Assembly (NCBI RefSeq): GCF_025971955.1
Contig: NZ_JAPDMX010000012.1
Coordinates: forward strand, 186,001 to 250,000
DNA: 64,000 nucleotides
Source of the DNA: Shewanella subflava
GTDB lineage: Bacteria; Pseudomonadota; Gammaproteobacteria; Enterobacterales; Shewanellaceae
Direction: 5' to 3'
Shown here: piece by piece, positions 56,745 to 64,000 of the stretch
Position numbering within the stretch: position 1 is the first letter of the stretch
How the letters are laid out: each line of letters starts with the position of its first letter
Position numbers and translations under genes: made by a program
The notes under the pieces: model-generated
The model's database searches: none
The model's input: the letters and a program-made list of their open reading frames with translations, nothing else
What the model was told of the DNA's origin: nothing

Positions 56745-57230
56745 TTATGCGTTGGCTTCAGCGGGTGCTGCTGCAGCGGCAGCTTGACGCTGTTGAACGT
56801 ATTGAGCAAATAATGCATCAAAGTTCACTGGTGCTAAGTTAAGTTGTGGGAAAGTACCACGAGCAACTAGACCAGATACGGTTTCACGCGCATATGGGAA
56901 AAGTACGTTCGGGCAGTATGCACCTAAAGAATGAGCAAGTTGTGGCTCTGTTAAGCCTACAATTGAGAAGATACCAGCTTGTTGTACTTCACATAAAAAT
57001 GCTGTTTGGTCGCCATTTTTAGCGGTTACAGTTAAAGAAAGTACCACTTCATAAGTGTCGTCAGATAACTTTGCACTGCGTGTGTCTAAGTCTAACTTCA
57101 CTTCTGGGTTCCATTCTTTTTGGAAAACAGCTGGGCTATTTGGCGTTTCAAAAGACAAATCCTTTGTATATACGCGCTGAATGTTAAATTGTGGTGCACT
57201 TGCTTCGTTGTTTGCTACTGCTTCAGCCAT
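56745..57230 (-). CDS. secB: Protein-export chaperone SecB
   Basis: A tetrameric cytosolic chaperone that holds preproteins for SecA. The 161-residue protein contains [50 protein letters not shown] and [36 protein letters not shown] (in parts), all highly conserved in SecB. An Ala-rich tail ends the protein. It is followed by gpsA with nearly no gap, and a rhodanese gene lies upstream on the same strand, a typical proteobacterial order. Confidence 0.96.
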   Translation of the reverse strand: MAEAVANNEASAPQFNIQRVYTKDLSFETPNSPAVFQKEWNPEVKLDLDTRSAKLSDDTYEVVLSLTVTAKNGDQTAFLCEVQQAGIFSIVGLTEPQLAHSLGAYCPNVLFPYARETVSGLVARGTFPQLNLAPVNFDALFAQYVQQRQAAAAAAPAEANA

Positions 57231-57428
57231 GATTTCCTACCTATCTATGTTATTTTTCGCTTTCTCTATGGAGCGAATATGATGTTGGGTTTACCACGAA
57301 AAAATTTCGCTTTTACCTCAAGTCGATCGCACTGCTAAAAACTGACAAAGCTCTTTTGGCAATTTGGATCAAAAGTGCTGATAATGTTACCAACACTTTG
57401 TTTTACTACAATATGATAAACCTTACGA

Positions 57429-57863
57429 CTATCTCTTACTTTTCACAACTGGCATATTTGCTGATTGCCAGTCGCCCATACCACCTTTAAGGTTATGAAC
57501 GTTTTCAAAGCCTTGCTTAACAAGAAGTTGAGCTGCTTGAGATGATGTCATACCAGCGTTACATACTAATATAATGGGGCTGCTTTTAAACTTTTCAAGA
57601 CTGGTGGCTTGATTATTTTTAATTTCAGACAATGGCACATTAATCGCGTCAACGATATGACCCTTTTTAAACTCTTCTTTGCCACGCACATCAATCACTT
57701 TTGCGTCTTGCTTATTCATCATCAAAGTCAGTTCGTGATTATTTACATTTTTTACTTTTGATGTGCTGGATTTGAATGTTGTTACAATCAAAGCAACAAA
57801 TAAGCCTACCCACGCTAATGACAACATGGGGTTTGCTTTGAAAAATTCGATATATTCTTGCAT
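57429..57863 (-). CDS. Membrane-anchored rhodanese-like protein (YibN type)
   Basis: A 144-residue protein with one N-terminal helix (about 12-29) and a cytosolic rhodanese domain: AKVIDVRGKEEFKKGHIVDAINVP, then the active-site loop ILVCNAGMTSSQAA with its Cys present. It matches YibN, which neighbours secB and gpmI in many gammaproteobacteria. The start is ATG at 57863 with AGG about 8 nt upstream; GTG at 57869 is possible. It probably heads the secB-gpsA group. Confidence 0.88.
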   Translation of the reverse strand: MQEYIEFFKANPMLSLAWVGLFVALIVTTFKSSTSKVKNVNNHELTLMMNKQDAKVIDVRGKEEFKKGHIVDAINVPLSEIKNNQATSLEKFKSSPIILVCNAGMTSSQAAQLLVKQGFENVHNLKGGMGDWQSANMPVVKSKR

Positions 57864-58096
57864 GATCACTGCCTATAAAGGATTGAGCTAAGATTAATTT
57901 GGCCAAGAGTATATCGATTTAAGCAACAGTTTTCACCTGTCTAACGTGCTTAACTGCAGATAAACGCACACATCAATGAAATTTAATCATCAGCAGCCCC
58001 GATATCGAACCTAAGTCTGTTTCCCACTGCTGATAAGTAGTAATATTTATCCAATTTCATTTTTAATTTCTATTTTTTTACTTTGAGGGTATATCC

Positions 58097-59641
58097 ATGA
58101 CGACGACAAAACGTCCGCTGGCATTACTTATTTTAGATGGGTGGGGCTACCGTGAAAATCCGCAGGATAATGCGATTTTTCATGCCAACACTCCCGTTTT
58201 AGATAAGTTAACCGCGACATATGCAAATAGCTTAATCTCTGGTTCTGGTTTAGATGTTGGTTTACCTGACGGTCAAATGGGCAACTCTGAAGTGGGTCAT
58301 ATCAACATAGGATCTGGTCGTATTGTTTACCAAGAGCTCACTCGCATCAGTAAAGCGATAGCTGACCATGAGTTTGAACAAAACCCTGCTTTAGTTGCAG
58401 CGGTGGATAAAGCTATAGCGGCTAATGGCGCTGTTCACATTATGGGCTTATTGTCACCCGGTGGTGTCCATAGCCATGAAGAACACATTGAAGCAATGTG
58501 CCGAATGGCGGTTGCTCGCGGGGCAAAAGCAGTTTACTTGCATGCCTTTTTAGATGGGCGTGATACGCCGCCGCGCAGCGCTAAAGGCAGTATCGAACAC
58601 TTCAATGCATTATTTACTGAGCTTGGCACAGGTAGAGTTGCATCATTAATTGGTCGTTATTTCGCATTAGATCGTGATAACCGTTGGGATCGAGTATCTC
58701 AAGCCTATGAGTTAATCACTGAAGGCAAAGGCAAGTTTAAATATACCGATGCAGTCACTGCGCTAACATCAGCCTATGAACGTGATGAAAATGATGAGTT
58801 CGTTGCGGCATCGGCCATTACCGATGCTGCCGGCCAAGCGGCTACACTTAATGATAATGACGCATTAATATTCATGAACTTTCGTGCCGACCGCGCACGT
58901 CAAATCACTCGAAGCTTTGTAAATGCTGATTTTGATGGATTTGTTCGCAACAAAACCCCTACTATCAACTTTGTGATGCTAACAGAATATGCCGCTGATA
59001 TTAAAGCGCCTGTAGCTTTCCCTTCTGACAATTTAGTTAACACACTGGGTGAGACGCTGCAAAAGCAAGGTAAAACTCAGCTACGCATCTCTGAAACGGA
59101 AAAATATGCCCACGTCACCTTTTTCTTCAATGGCGGTAAAGAAACACCATTTGAGGGTGAAGATCGTATTTTGATTGAATCACCAAAAGTTGCTACCTAT
59201 GACTTACAGCCAGAAATGAACTCAGCTGAATTAACCGATAAATTGGTTGGTGCGATTGAATCTGCTCAATATGATGTCATTATTTGTAACTATCCAAATG
59301 GCGATATGGTTGGCCATACAGGTAAGTTTGATGCAGCGGTTAAAGCCTGTGAAGCCGTCGATGCCTGTATAGGTAGAGTCGTTGAAGCACTGGCAAAAGT
59401 TGGCGGTGAATGCATTATCACTGCAGACCACGGCAATGCTGAGCAAATGACCGATCCGGTAACAGGTCAAGCTCATACTGCTCACACTAGCGAATTAGTT
59501 CCTTTCATCTATGTCGGTCGTGATGCTACTATCAAAGATAACGGCCGCTTATGTGACATCGCACCAACGATGTTAACGTTAATGGGGCAAAGTGTGCCAA
59601 GCGAAATGACTGGCCGCTGTATCATTGACCTAAAAGAGTAA
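58097..59641 (+). CDS. gpmI: 2,3-bisphosphoglycerate-independent phosphoglycerate mutase GpmI
   Basis: A glycolytic enzyme interconverting 3- and 2-phosphoglycerate using manganese. The N-terminus is [15 protein letters not shown]. The phosphoserine nucleophile (about Ser63) is in [16 protein letters not shown]. Other blocks are [48 protein letters not shown] and [11 protein letters not shown], so all metal ligands are present. It opens a run of four plus-strand genes, with envC 10 bp later. Confidence 0.97.
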   Translation: MTTTKRPLALLILDGWGYRENPQDNAIFHANTPVLDKLTATYANSLISGSGLDVGLPDGQMGNSEVGHINIGSGRIVYQELTRISKAIADHEFEQNPALVAAVDKAIAANGAVHIMGLLSPGGVHSHEEHIEAMCRMAVARGAKAVYLHAFLDGRDTPPRSAKGSIEHFNALFTELGTGRVASLIGRYFALDRDNRWDRVSQAYELITEGKGKFKYTDAVTALTSAYERDENDEFVAASAITDAAGQAATLNDNDALIFMNFRADRARQITRSFVNADFDGFVRNKTPTINFVMLTEYAADIKAPVAFPSDNLVNTLGETLQKQGKTQLRISETEKYAHVTFFFNGGKETPFEGEDRILIESPKVATYDLQPEMNSAELTDKLVGAIESAQYDVIICNYPNGDMVGHTGKFDAAVKACEAVDACIGRVVEALAKVGGECIITADHGNAEQMTDPVTGQAHTAHTSELVPFIYVGRDATIKDNGRLCDIAPTMLTLMGQSVPSEMTGRCIIDLKE

Positions 59642-59651
59642 TTAATTACCT

Positions 59652-60785
59652 GTGATAACTCGTTTATTTGTTAAAGCCAGCATTGTTGCTGGCTTTATAA
59701 CACTTTCAGTAAACGCCTCTGGCGCCGACCTCAGTAAACGTCAATCTGAGTTAAAGTCTATTCAAACGCAGATTAGTGCGCAGCAGAATGACTTGAAAAA
59801 CACGTCAAAACAACGAGAAAAGCTGATCGCTTTATTAAAAAAGGATGAGCAAGCTATTGCGCGTGCTGCGCAACGGGTTAATGAAACCCAGGTATCATTA
59901 AAAAACATTACCACTCAATTAACCGAGCTTGAAAAACAACAGACGAGTTTACATAAAAGCAAAATAGGCCAACAAAAAACCTTATCTAAGCAGCTATCTA
60001 GCGCCTATTTGGCGGGTAACCACGATTACAGCAAAATGATGCTTAATCAGCAAAATCCTTCCACTGTTGAGCGGATGTTGGTTTATTACCAGTATTTAAA
60101 TAATGCTCGAATTAAAGCCATTAATGAGCTTAAAACAACCAGTGAACAACTGGTAAAAGTGCAAAATGAGCAGTTGAAAAAGCAACAACAACTAAATGCT
60201 GTGATAGTTGATCAAAGGCAACAAGCTAAACAATTAGCTAACGAGCAAAATCAACGCCAACAAACTTTAACCCAAATACAGCGCACTTTGTCTAGCAAGG
60301 GAGCGCAGCTTGAACAGCTGCAAATTGAGGAAGCAAGTTTAAAGCGCATTGTCGAACAAGCTGTGGCTGCAGCAAAATCTAATCCATCAATGAATGGTTT
60401 AGCAAATCAAAAAGGCAAACTGAAATGGCCAACAAAAGGCCGAGTAAGTGAACGCTTTGGCAGTAGTCGTTCAGGTCAAATTAAATGGAAAGGGGCAGTA
60501 CTTACTGCGCCAGAAGGGCAAAACATCAAAGCCATTGCTGCGGGTAAAGTGATTTATGCCGACTGGTTGCGCGGGTTTGGTATGGTGATGGTTGTCGATC
60601 ATGGTAAAGGATATATGAGTTTATATGGTCACGCACAAACCCTATTTAAAAATGCTGGTGACAATGTCAACAGCGGTGAATCAATTGCTTTAGTTGGACG
60701 TTCAGGTGGACAAACCGAACCTAGCCTATACTTTGAGATAAGACATAAAGGGCAAGCAGTCGATCCGGCAAGGTACTGTCGATAA
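59652..60785 (+). CDS. envC: Murein hydrolase activator EnvC
   Basis: A periplasmic activator of the amidases AmiA/AmiB at the septum. A signal peptide (about 1-24) is followed by a long coiled coil (about 28-250) and a C-terminal LytM (M23) domain (about 262-377) with GRVSERFGSSRSGQIKWKGAVL and VVDHGKGYMSLYGHA. The metal-binding first His and Asp of active M23 enzymes are absent, as in E. coli EnvC, so it is an activator rather than a peptidase. It lies between gpmI and the ctp protease, the standard order. Confidence 0.93.
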   Translation: MITRLFVKASIVAGFITLSVNASGADLSKRQSELKSIQTQISAQQNDLKNTSKQREKLIALLKKDEQAIARAAQRVNETQVSLKNITTQLTELEKQQTSLHKSKIGQQKTLSKQLSSAYLAGNHDYSKMMLNQQNPSTVERMLVYYQYLNNARIKAINELKTTSEQLVKVQNEQLKKQQQLNAVIVDQRQQAKQLANEQNQRQQTLTQIQRTLSSKGAQLEQLQIEEASLKRIVEQAVAAAKSNPSMNGLANQKGKLKWPTKGRVSERFGSSRSGQIKWKGAVLTAPEGQNIKAIAAGKVIYADWLRGFGMVMVVDHGKGYMSLYGHAQTLFKNAGDNVNSGESIALVGRSGGQTEPSLYFEIRHKGQAVDPARYCR

Positions 60786-60821
60786 TATTGACTCAAACTG
60801 CCCGTTAGCAAGGGGCAGTTT

Positions 60822-62027
60822 ATGCATCAACTTATCCGTAACTTCTGTTGCTTTGTTCTGGGTGCTGGTGTGGCCTTATCGCTTAACATTTCAAGCTCGG
60901 AACAGGCTCTTTCAAAATCCATTTATTACGATTCAGATTATCCTCTTTTGGTGGATGTCATTGACACCATAGAAACCTATTATGTGGATCAAGTGGACCG
61001 TAAAACCCTAATAAATGGCGCAATCAAAGGCATTTTTAATCAATTAGATCCCTATTCAGGTTTTTTGAATGAAGAAGGTTATCAAGCCCTCAATGATGCT
61101 AATCGTGGAGAATACTTTGGCTTTGGCTTCGAAGTGGCCACAGATGATGGCCAAATAACGATTGTTACTCCATTTAAAGACTCCCCAGCTGAACGGGCAG
61201 GCATTGAGGCGGGTGACAAGATCATAAAGTTCAACGATATGCAGGTTGATGAAACAAATTATCAAGCGGTATTAACTGAAATTAGATTTCACAGCACCCA
61301 TAACTTCGGCATCAACTTAACCGTTAAAAAAATAAATAGTCATCAAGAAGTCTCCTTTACGCTTCAACCTGATTTTGTCTATATTCAGTCTATCGAAAGT
61401 CAAATTATCGATGGCGATATCGGTTATATCCACTTAACCAGTTTTCAAGAAGGTGCTGCTGACGCTATCATGAAGCAAGCCAAGGAATGGCAAAATATTG
61501 CGCTTAAAGGCATCATTCTGGATATCAGAAACAACCCCGGCGGGTTACTTGAACAAGCGATTAGCATTGCTGATTTATTCCTCGAACAAGGAAAAATTGT
61601 CTCCACCAATGGACGTTTTTTTGATGCTAATGAAGATTATTATGCATCTGGTCAGAGTATTTTTACCCATCTCCCTATGGCCGTATTGATCAATAAAGGA
61701 TCTGCTTCTGCGTCGGAGGTGTTAGCGGCAGCACTACAAGAGAATCACCGTGCAACCTTACTTGGTGAAACCAGTTTTGGCAAAGGTACGGTACAAAGTA
61801 TTATTCCGATACTGGGCCATAGCAACGCAGTTAAATTAACGATAGCTAATTACAGCACCCCCAATGGCAATAATATTCATGAAAAGGGAATTGATCCTGA
61901 CATAGAAATCTCAATTTCTTCTGTCACTGATACCCCTAATGTGCCTATAATCGATTCAGAAAATGTGCAAGAAAACAGCTACGATCAACAAGTCGCTTCT
62001 GCCATAGCTTGGATAGATGGTAGATAA
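60822..62027 (+). CDS. C-terminal processing protease, S41 family
   Basis: A 401-residue exported serine protease. A signal or anchor helix (about 6-22) is followed by an N-terminal helical part and a PDZ domain (about 95-180) with YFGFGFEVATDDGQITIVTPF and the KDSPAERAGIEAGDKII segment. The S41 catalytic part has GLLEQAISIADLFL, the Ser in NKGSASASEVLAAAL and the Lys in ETSFGKGTVQSI, so the Ser-Lys dyad is intact. It is smaller than Prc and belongs to the CtpA group found next to envC. Known partners include peptidoglycan enzymes. Confidence 0.92.
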   Translation: MHQLIRNFCCFVLGAGVALSLNISSSEQALSKSIYYDSDYPLLVDVIDTIETYYVDQVDRKTLINGAIKGIFNQLDPYSGFLNEEGYQALNDANRGEYFGFGFEVATDDGQITIVTPFKDSPAERAGIEAGDKIIKFNDMQVDETNYQAVLTEIRFHSTHNFGINLTVKKINSHQEVSFTLQPDFVYIQSIESQIIDGDIGYIHLTSFQEGAADAIMKQAKEWQNIALKGIILDIRNNPGGLLEQAISIADLFLEQGKIVSTNGRFFDANEDYYASGQSIFTHLPMAVLINKGSASASEVLAAALQENHRATLLGETSFGKGTVQSIIPILGHSNAVKLTIANYSTPNGNNIHEKGIDPDIEISISSVTDTPNVPIIDSENVQENSYDQQVASAIAWIDGR

Positions 62028-62059
62028 AATAATAAAATCAAAAAGAAAACTTATTCATT

Positions 62060-62815
62060 GTGCGCTTTATATTAATTCTACTATTACAACTTATCTGTTT
62101 ATCGCCGCTTAATGCGGCCAATTTAGCTATCATTATTGACGATATTGGATACCGTCAAACCGATGAGGCGGTGTTATCTTTACCTTCAAATATCACCTTA
62201 TCAGTCTTACCCCACACTCCTCTTGGACAAAAACTAGCATTAGAAGGCCATAACAAAGGCCACGAGATCATGATCCACCTCCCTATGCAGGCATTAAGTG
62301 GTAATGAATTGGGACCCGGTGCATTAACCAGTGACATGAGTGAACAACAAATAAAATCTGAAATAAATGCCGCTTTCCATAATATTCCCTTTGCTCGAGG
62401 GGCAAATAACCATATGGGCAGTTTACTCACCCAATTAGAAAACCCCATGTTATGGGTTATGCAAAGCTTAAAGCACAAACAAGCTTATTTTGTTGACAGC
62501 ATGACAACACGATTCAGTAAAGCGAGTGAGCAAGCAAAAGGTGTAGGAGTGCCATTATTACAGCGACAGGTATTTTTAGACAACGATGTACGACATTCTG
62601 CACTGGAGAAACAGTTTAAACGAATCATCACTCAAACAAAGCAACAAGGAACCTTAGTTGCTATCGCACACCCTTACCCTGAAACCTTGGCATATTTAAA
62701 AGCTAACTTACCAAGATTAAAAGCGAATGGTATTACTTTAGTTAACACATCAGAATTACTGGCAGTAGACATCGCCAAAATTTACCCAACTAGCTCACAT
62801 CAAACACTGAGATAG
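62060..62815 (+). CDS. Divergent polysaccharide deacetylase family protein (YibQ)
   Basis: A 251-residue exported protein. The signal peptide ends LNA before ANLAIIIDDIGYRQTDEAV. Other family blocks are LPHTPLGQKLA, GHEIMIHLPMQAL and ARGANNHMGSLLTQ, with TLVAIAHPYPETL near the end. This is the DUF610/YibQ group of the polysaccharide deacetylase superfamily; the metal-binding Asp-Asp and His pattern is visible, but the substrate is unproven. It ends the gpmI-envC-ctp-yibQ run and overlaps the end of the convergent nsrR by 26 bp. The start is GTG. Confidence 0.9.
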   Translation: MRFILILLLQLICLSPLNAANLAIIIDDIGYRQTDEAVLSLPSNITLSVLPHTPLGQKLALEGHNKGHEIMIHLPMQALSGNELGPGALTSDMSEQQIKSEINAAFHNIPFARGANNHMGSLLTQLENPMLWVMQSLKHKQAYFVDSMTTRFSKASEQAKGVGVPLLQRQVFLDNDVRHSALEKQFKRIITQTKQQGTLVAIAHPYPETLAYLKANLPRLKANGITLVNTSELLAVDIAKIYPTSSHQTLR

Positions 62816-63245
62816 ATAAATCAGGCAAGGTTGCCACCAAATCCGACTTATTACTGACAATATCCGCTAAACTGTATTCATCTAAAACAGCTAAATAGGC
62901 AGCAACAGCCTTCCCGAGCACACCTTTCAAATTACAAACTGGCGTGAATCTACAAAAGGGCTCTTCACAATTAACGGGTATTAAAGAGTTTTCTAATTGT
63001 CTGACTAAAGAACCAATATTTATCTGTGTGGCACTTTTCGCTAACTTGAAGCCACCACTTTTACCGCGAATAGTCTGCAGATAGCCTAACTTACCAAGTT
63101 GGTGAATAATTTTAGCAACATGATTTGAAGATAAATCGAAAACCTCGGTCACCTCAGCTATACGAAATAGAGTCTCACGCTCTGATTGTACAGCAAGGTA
63201 CATGAGTATTCGGATACCATAATCTGTATAACGAGTTAATTGCAT
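62790..63245 (-). CDS. nsrR: Rrf2-family nitric-oxide-sensing repressor NsrR
   Basis: An Fe-S transcription factor that senses nitric oxide. The N-terminal helix-turn-helix is MQLTRYTDYGIRILMYLAV with FDLSSNHVAKIIHQLGKLGYL and GKSGGFKLAK. Three cysteines, C93, C98 and C104 (Cx4Cx5C), match NsrR spacing rather than IscR (Cx5Cx5C). The protein has no obvious target gene next to it. It overlaps yibQ at the 3' end and is followed upstream by a small Cys-cluster gene on the same strand. Confidence 0.88.
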   Translation of the reverse strand: MQLTRYTDYGIRILMYLAVQSERETLFRIAEVTEVFDLSSNHVAKIIHQLGKLGYLQTIRGKSGGFKLAKSATQINIGSLVRQLENSLIPVNCEEPFCRFTPVCNLKGVLGKAVAAYLAVLDEYSLADIVSNKSDLVATLPDLSISVFDVS

Positions 63246-63276
63246 TAATAAACCAAACTTAAAAGAAAAGAAGACT

Positions 63277-63528
63277 TTAGCATGTCACACGTTCTAAATC
63301 AGTGATCAACCATAAAGCTTGTTCATTTGTGGTACCACAAACATCGACACTAGCTGAAAAGCCACTACAAACTGTGGGGCGGAGTGATGAACCAAAGATC
63401 AGACATAGATTATCGTCACTAAGTTGCACACAACGCACACCAGCAGGCTTACCATCAGGCATTCCTGGTATGGGAGTAGTTATCGAAGGGGCGATACAAC
63501 ATGCGCCACATCCAAGTCGACAGTCCAT
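63277..63528 (-). CDS. YkgJ-type cysteine cluster protein
   Basis: An 83-residue protein rich in cysteine: MDCRLGCGACCIAPSI at the N-terminus and then CVQLSDDNLCLIFGSSLRPTVCSGF. This is the UPF0153/YkgJ pattern proposed to bind zinc or iron. It also carries GMPDGKPAGVRC, as in the short YkgJ proteins of gammaproteobacteria. The function is unknown. It lies about 30 bp upstream of nsrR on the same strand and could be co-transcribed with it. Confidence 0.85.
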   Translation of the reverse strand: MDCRLGCGACCIAPSITTPIPGMPDGKPAGVRCVQLSDDNLCLIFGSSLRPTVCSGFSASVDVCGTTNEQALWLITDLERVTC

Positions 63529-63558
63529 AATAATCCTAGTGAAGTGAGATAGCAGATT

Positions 63559-63592
63559 ATACCAATCAAAGACGATAGTTAATCACTTTTTA
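63559..63592. repeat. MITE family A end fragment abutting a full copy
   Basis: ATACCAATCAAAGACGATAG repeats the ATACCAATC terminus immediately before the full copy that starts at 63593, suggesting nested or repeated insertion. Confidence 0.4.
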
Positions 63593-63754
63593 ATACCAAT
63601 CACAGTAAATAAGTATTCAGAAATAGCGAAGCAAAAATGCAGGACAACAAGGCTGGTTATTATGATAAGGAGTGATTCTATAATCTAAAAATTTAATGCC
63701 GTTATCACTCATTATCACAAGCTAAAATGGGCTGTCATTTATTACGATAGGTAT
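63593..63754. mobile_element. MITE family A, full copy 2 (162 bp, inverted relative to copy 1)
   Basis: The termini are ATACCAATCACAGTAAATAA and, inverted, ATACCTATCGTAATAAAT. The inverted interior aligns along its full length with copy 1 at 55460-55620. It has no ORF. It lies in the 300-bp gap upstream of the YkgJ-type gene, where I see no other element apart from the adjacent end fragment. Confidence 0.8.
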
Positions 63755-63830
63755 CACTTTAGAAGACGTTATCAGAAAACAATTTGTTTTGCTTCAAACA
63801 CGACAAGGGTGACATGACTGTTTTTATTAA

Positions 63831-63875
63831 GCGCCTGGAAATGACCTACTCCCACATGGGCATGTCGGTCACACA
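63831..63875 (-). pseudogene. Truncated 5S rRNA-like 3' end
   Basis: This 45-nt sequence repeats 63956-64000 with two mismatches. On the minus strand it reads CCCATGTGGGAGTAGGTCAT then TTCCAGGCGC, close to the gammaproteobacterial 5S rRNA 3' end (CATGTGAGAGTAGG...CCAGGC). The 5' two thirds of a 5S gene are missing, since a terminator sits just upstream. It is likely a remnant of a duplicated 5S. Confidence 0.5.
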
Positions 63876-63899
63876 ACTTTTATGCTCAAATTTCAGATG

Positions 63900-63928
63900 T
63901 AAAAATGCCCGTTGCATTCGCAACGGGC
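63900..63928 (-). terminator. Rho-independent terminator after the 5S-like gene
   Basis: On the minus strand the stem GCCCGTTGC / GCAACGGGC with loop GAAT is followed by ATTTTT. It lies about 27 bp after the 5S-like end at 63956, as expected for the end of an rRNA operon. Confidence 0.75.
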
Positions 63929-63955
63929 TTATCACTACTCTTACGAGTAAATTAG

Positions 63956-64000
63956 GCGCCTGGAAATGACCTACTTCCACATGGGCATGTCGGCCACACA
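63956..64000 (-). rRNA. 5S rRNA, 3' end only (continues past window)
   Basis: The minus-strand sequence ending in AAGTAGGTCATTTCCAGGCGC (in parts) resembles the 5S rRNA 3' terminus and is followed by a terminator. The rest of the gene, and presumably 23S and 16S, would lie beyond the right edge. Only 45 nt are visible, and the loop region (CCGACATG) differs from the usual GGGG-CCCC helix, so the call is tentative. Confidence 0.5.

Noticed and set aside
63784-63969. 61-residue plus-strand ORF at the right edge
   Set aside because: It runs through the 5S-like repeat and the terminator, so it is not a gene.
1-64000. CRISPR array, prophage, integron or intact insertion sequence
   Set aside because: I saw no regularly spaced repeats, phage structural genes, integrase or transposase frames.

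Overview
The window looks like a chromosomal segment of a marine Shewanella-type gammaproteobacterium. This is inferred from the octaheme tetrathionate reductase locus with its own porin and small cytochrome, the hutI/hutC-hutUH arrangement, the cytochrome c4 - engB - Spot 42 - polA order, the csrB-type RNA, and moderately AT-rich coding sequence. Most of it is ordinary housekeeping and metabolism. I see no prophage, CRISPR array, tRNA gene or intact transposase.

Layout: 0-11 kb holds the end of a YeiH-type exporter, an HD-GYP phosphodiesterase, MenF, an AbgT transporter, a LemA-like protein, a lytic transglycosylase, an M28 peptidase and two rRNA methyltransferases (RlmJ, RsmJ). 11-16.4 kb holds a lipoprotein, a Dcu transporter, an NlpC/P60 lipoprotein, MogA and a CHASE4-GGDEF cyclase. 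16.4-23 kb is an export cluster: a NatAB-like ABC exporter with an alpha/beta hydrolase, divergent from a YtrA-like GntR regulator and a second ABC transporter, with palindromic operators between them. 23-31 kb holds an acyl-CoA ligase, a lipase, two hotdog thioesterases, MtnC, an esterase-like TPR protein and dCMP deaminase, plus a gene-free 1.25 kb tract packed with hairpins.

31-35 kb is the monoheme cytochrome / porin / octaheme reductase operon, preceded by an FNR-like site. 35-40.4 kb is histidine utilisation, with a perfect 16-bp HutC operator. 40.5-47.5 kb holds a small outer-membrane protein, an MscS channel, an acyltransferase, YihI, a methyltransferase, a csrB-type RNA with 17 GGA motifs, cytochrome c4 and EngB. 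47.5-51.6 kb holds a candidate new sRNA, Spot 42 with a CRP-like site, and polA. 52-57.9 kb holds elbB, glpEG, an HI0933-type flavoprotein, gpsA, secB and a rhodanese. 58-63.5 kb holds gpmI-envC-ctp-yibQ, nsrR and a cysteine-cluster protein. The right edge shows two copies of a 5S-rRNA-like 3' end around a terminator, all on the minus strand.

The most interesting material is non-coding: the hairpin tract at 27.48-28.35 kb, whose unrelated stems repeatedly present a GGA loop on either strand; the candidate sRNA with a C-rich loop next to Spot 42; the csrB-type RNA; and several short terminal-inverted-repeat elements (two full copies of one 161-162 bp family plus fragments, and a separate 168-bp element flanked by TA).
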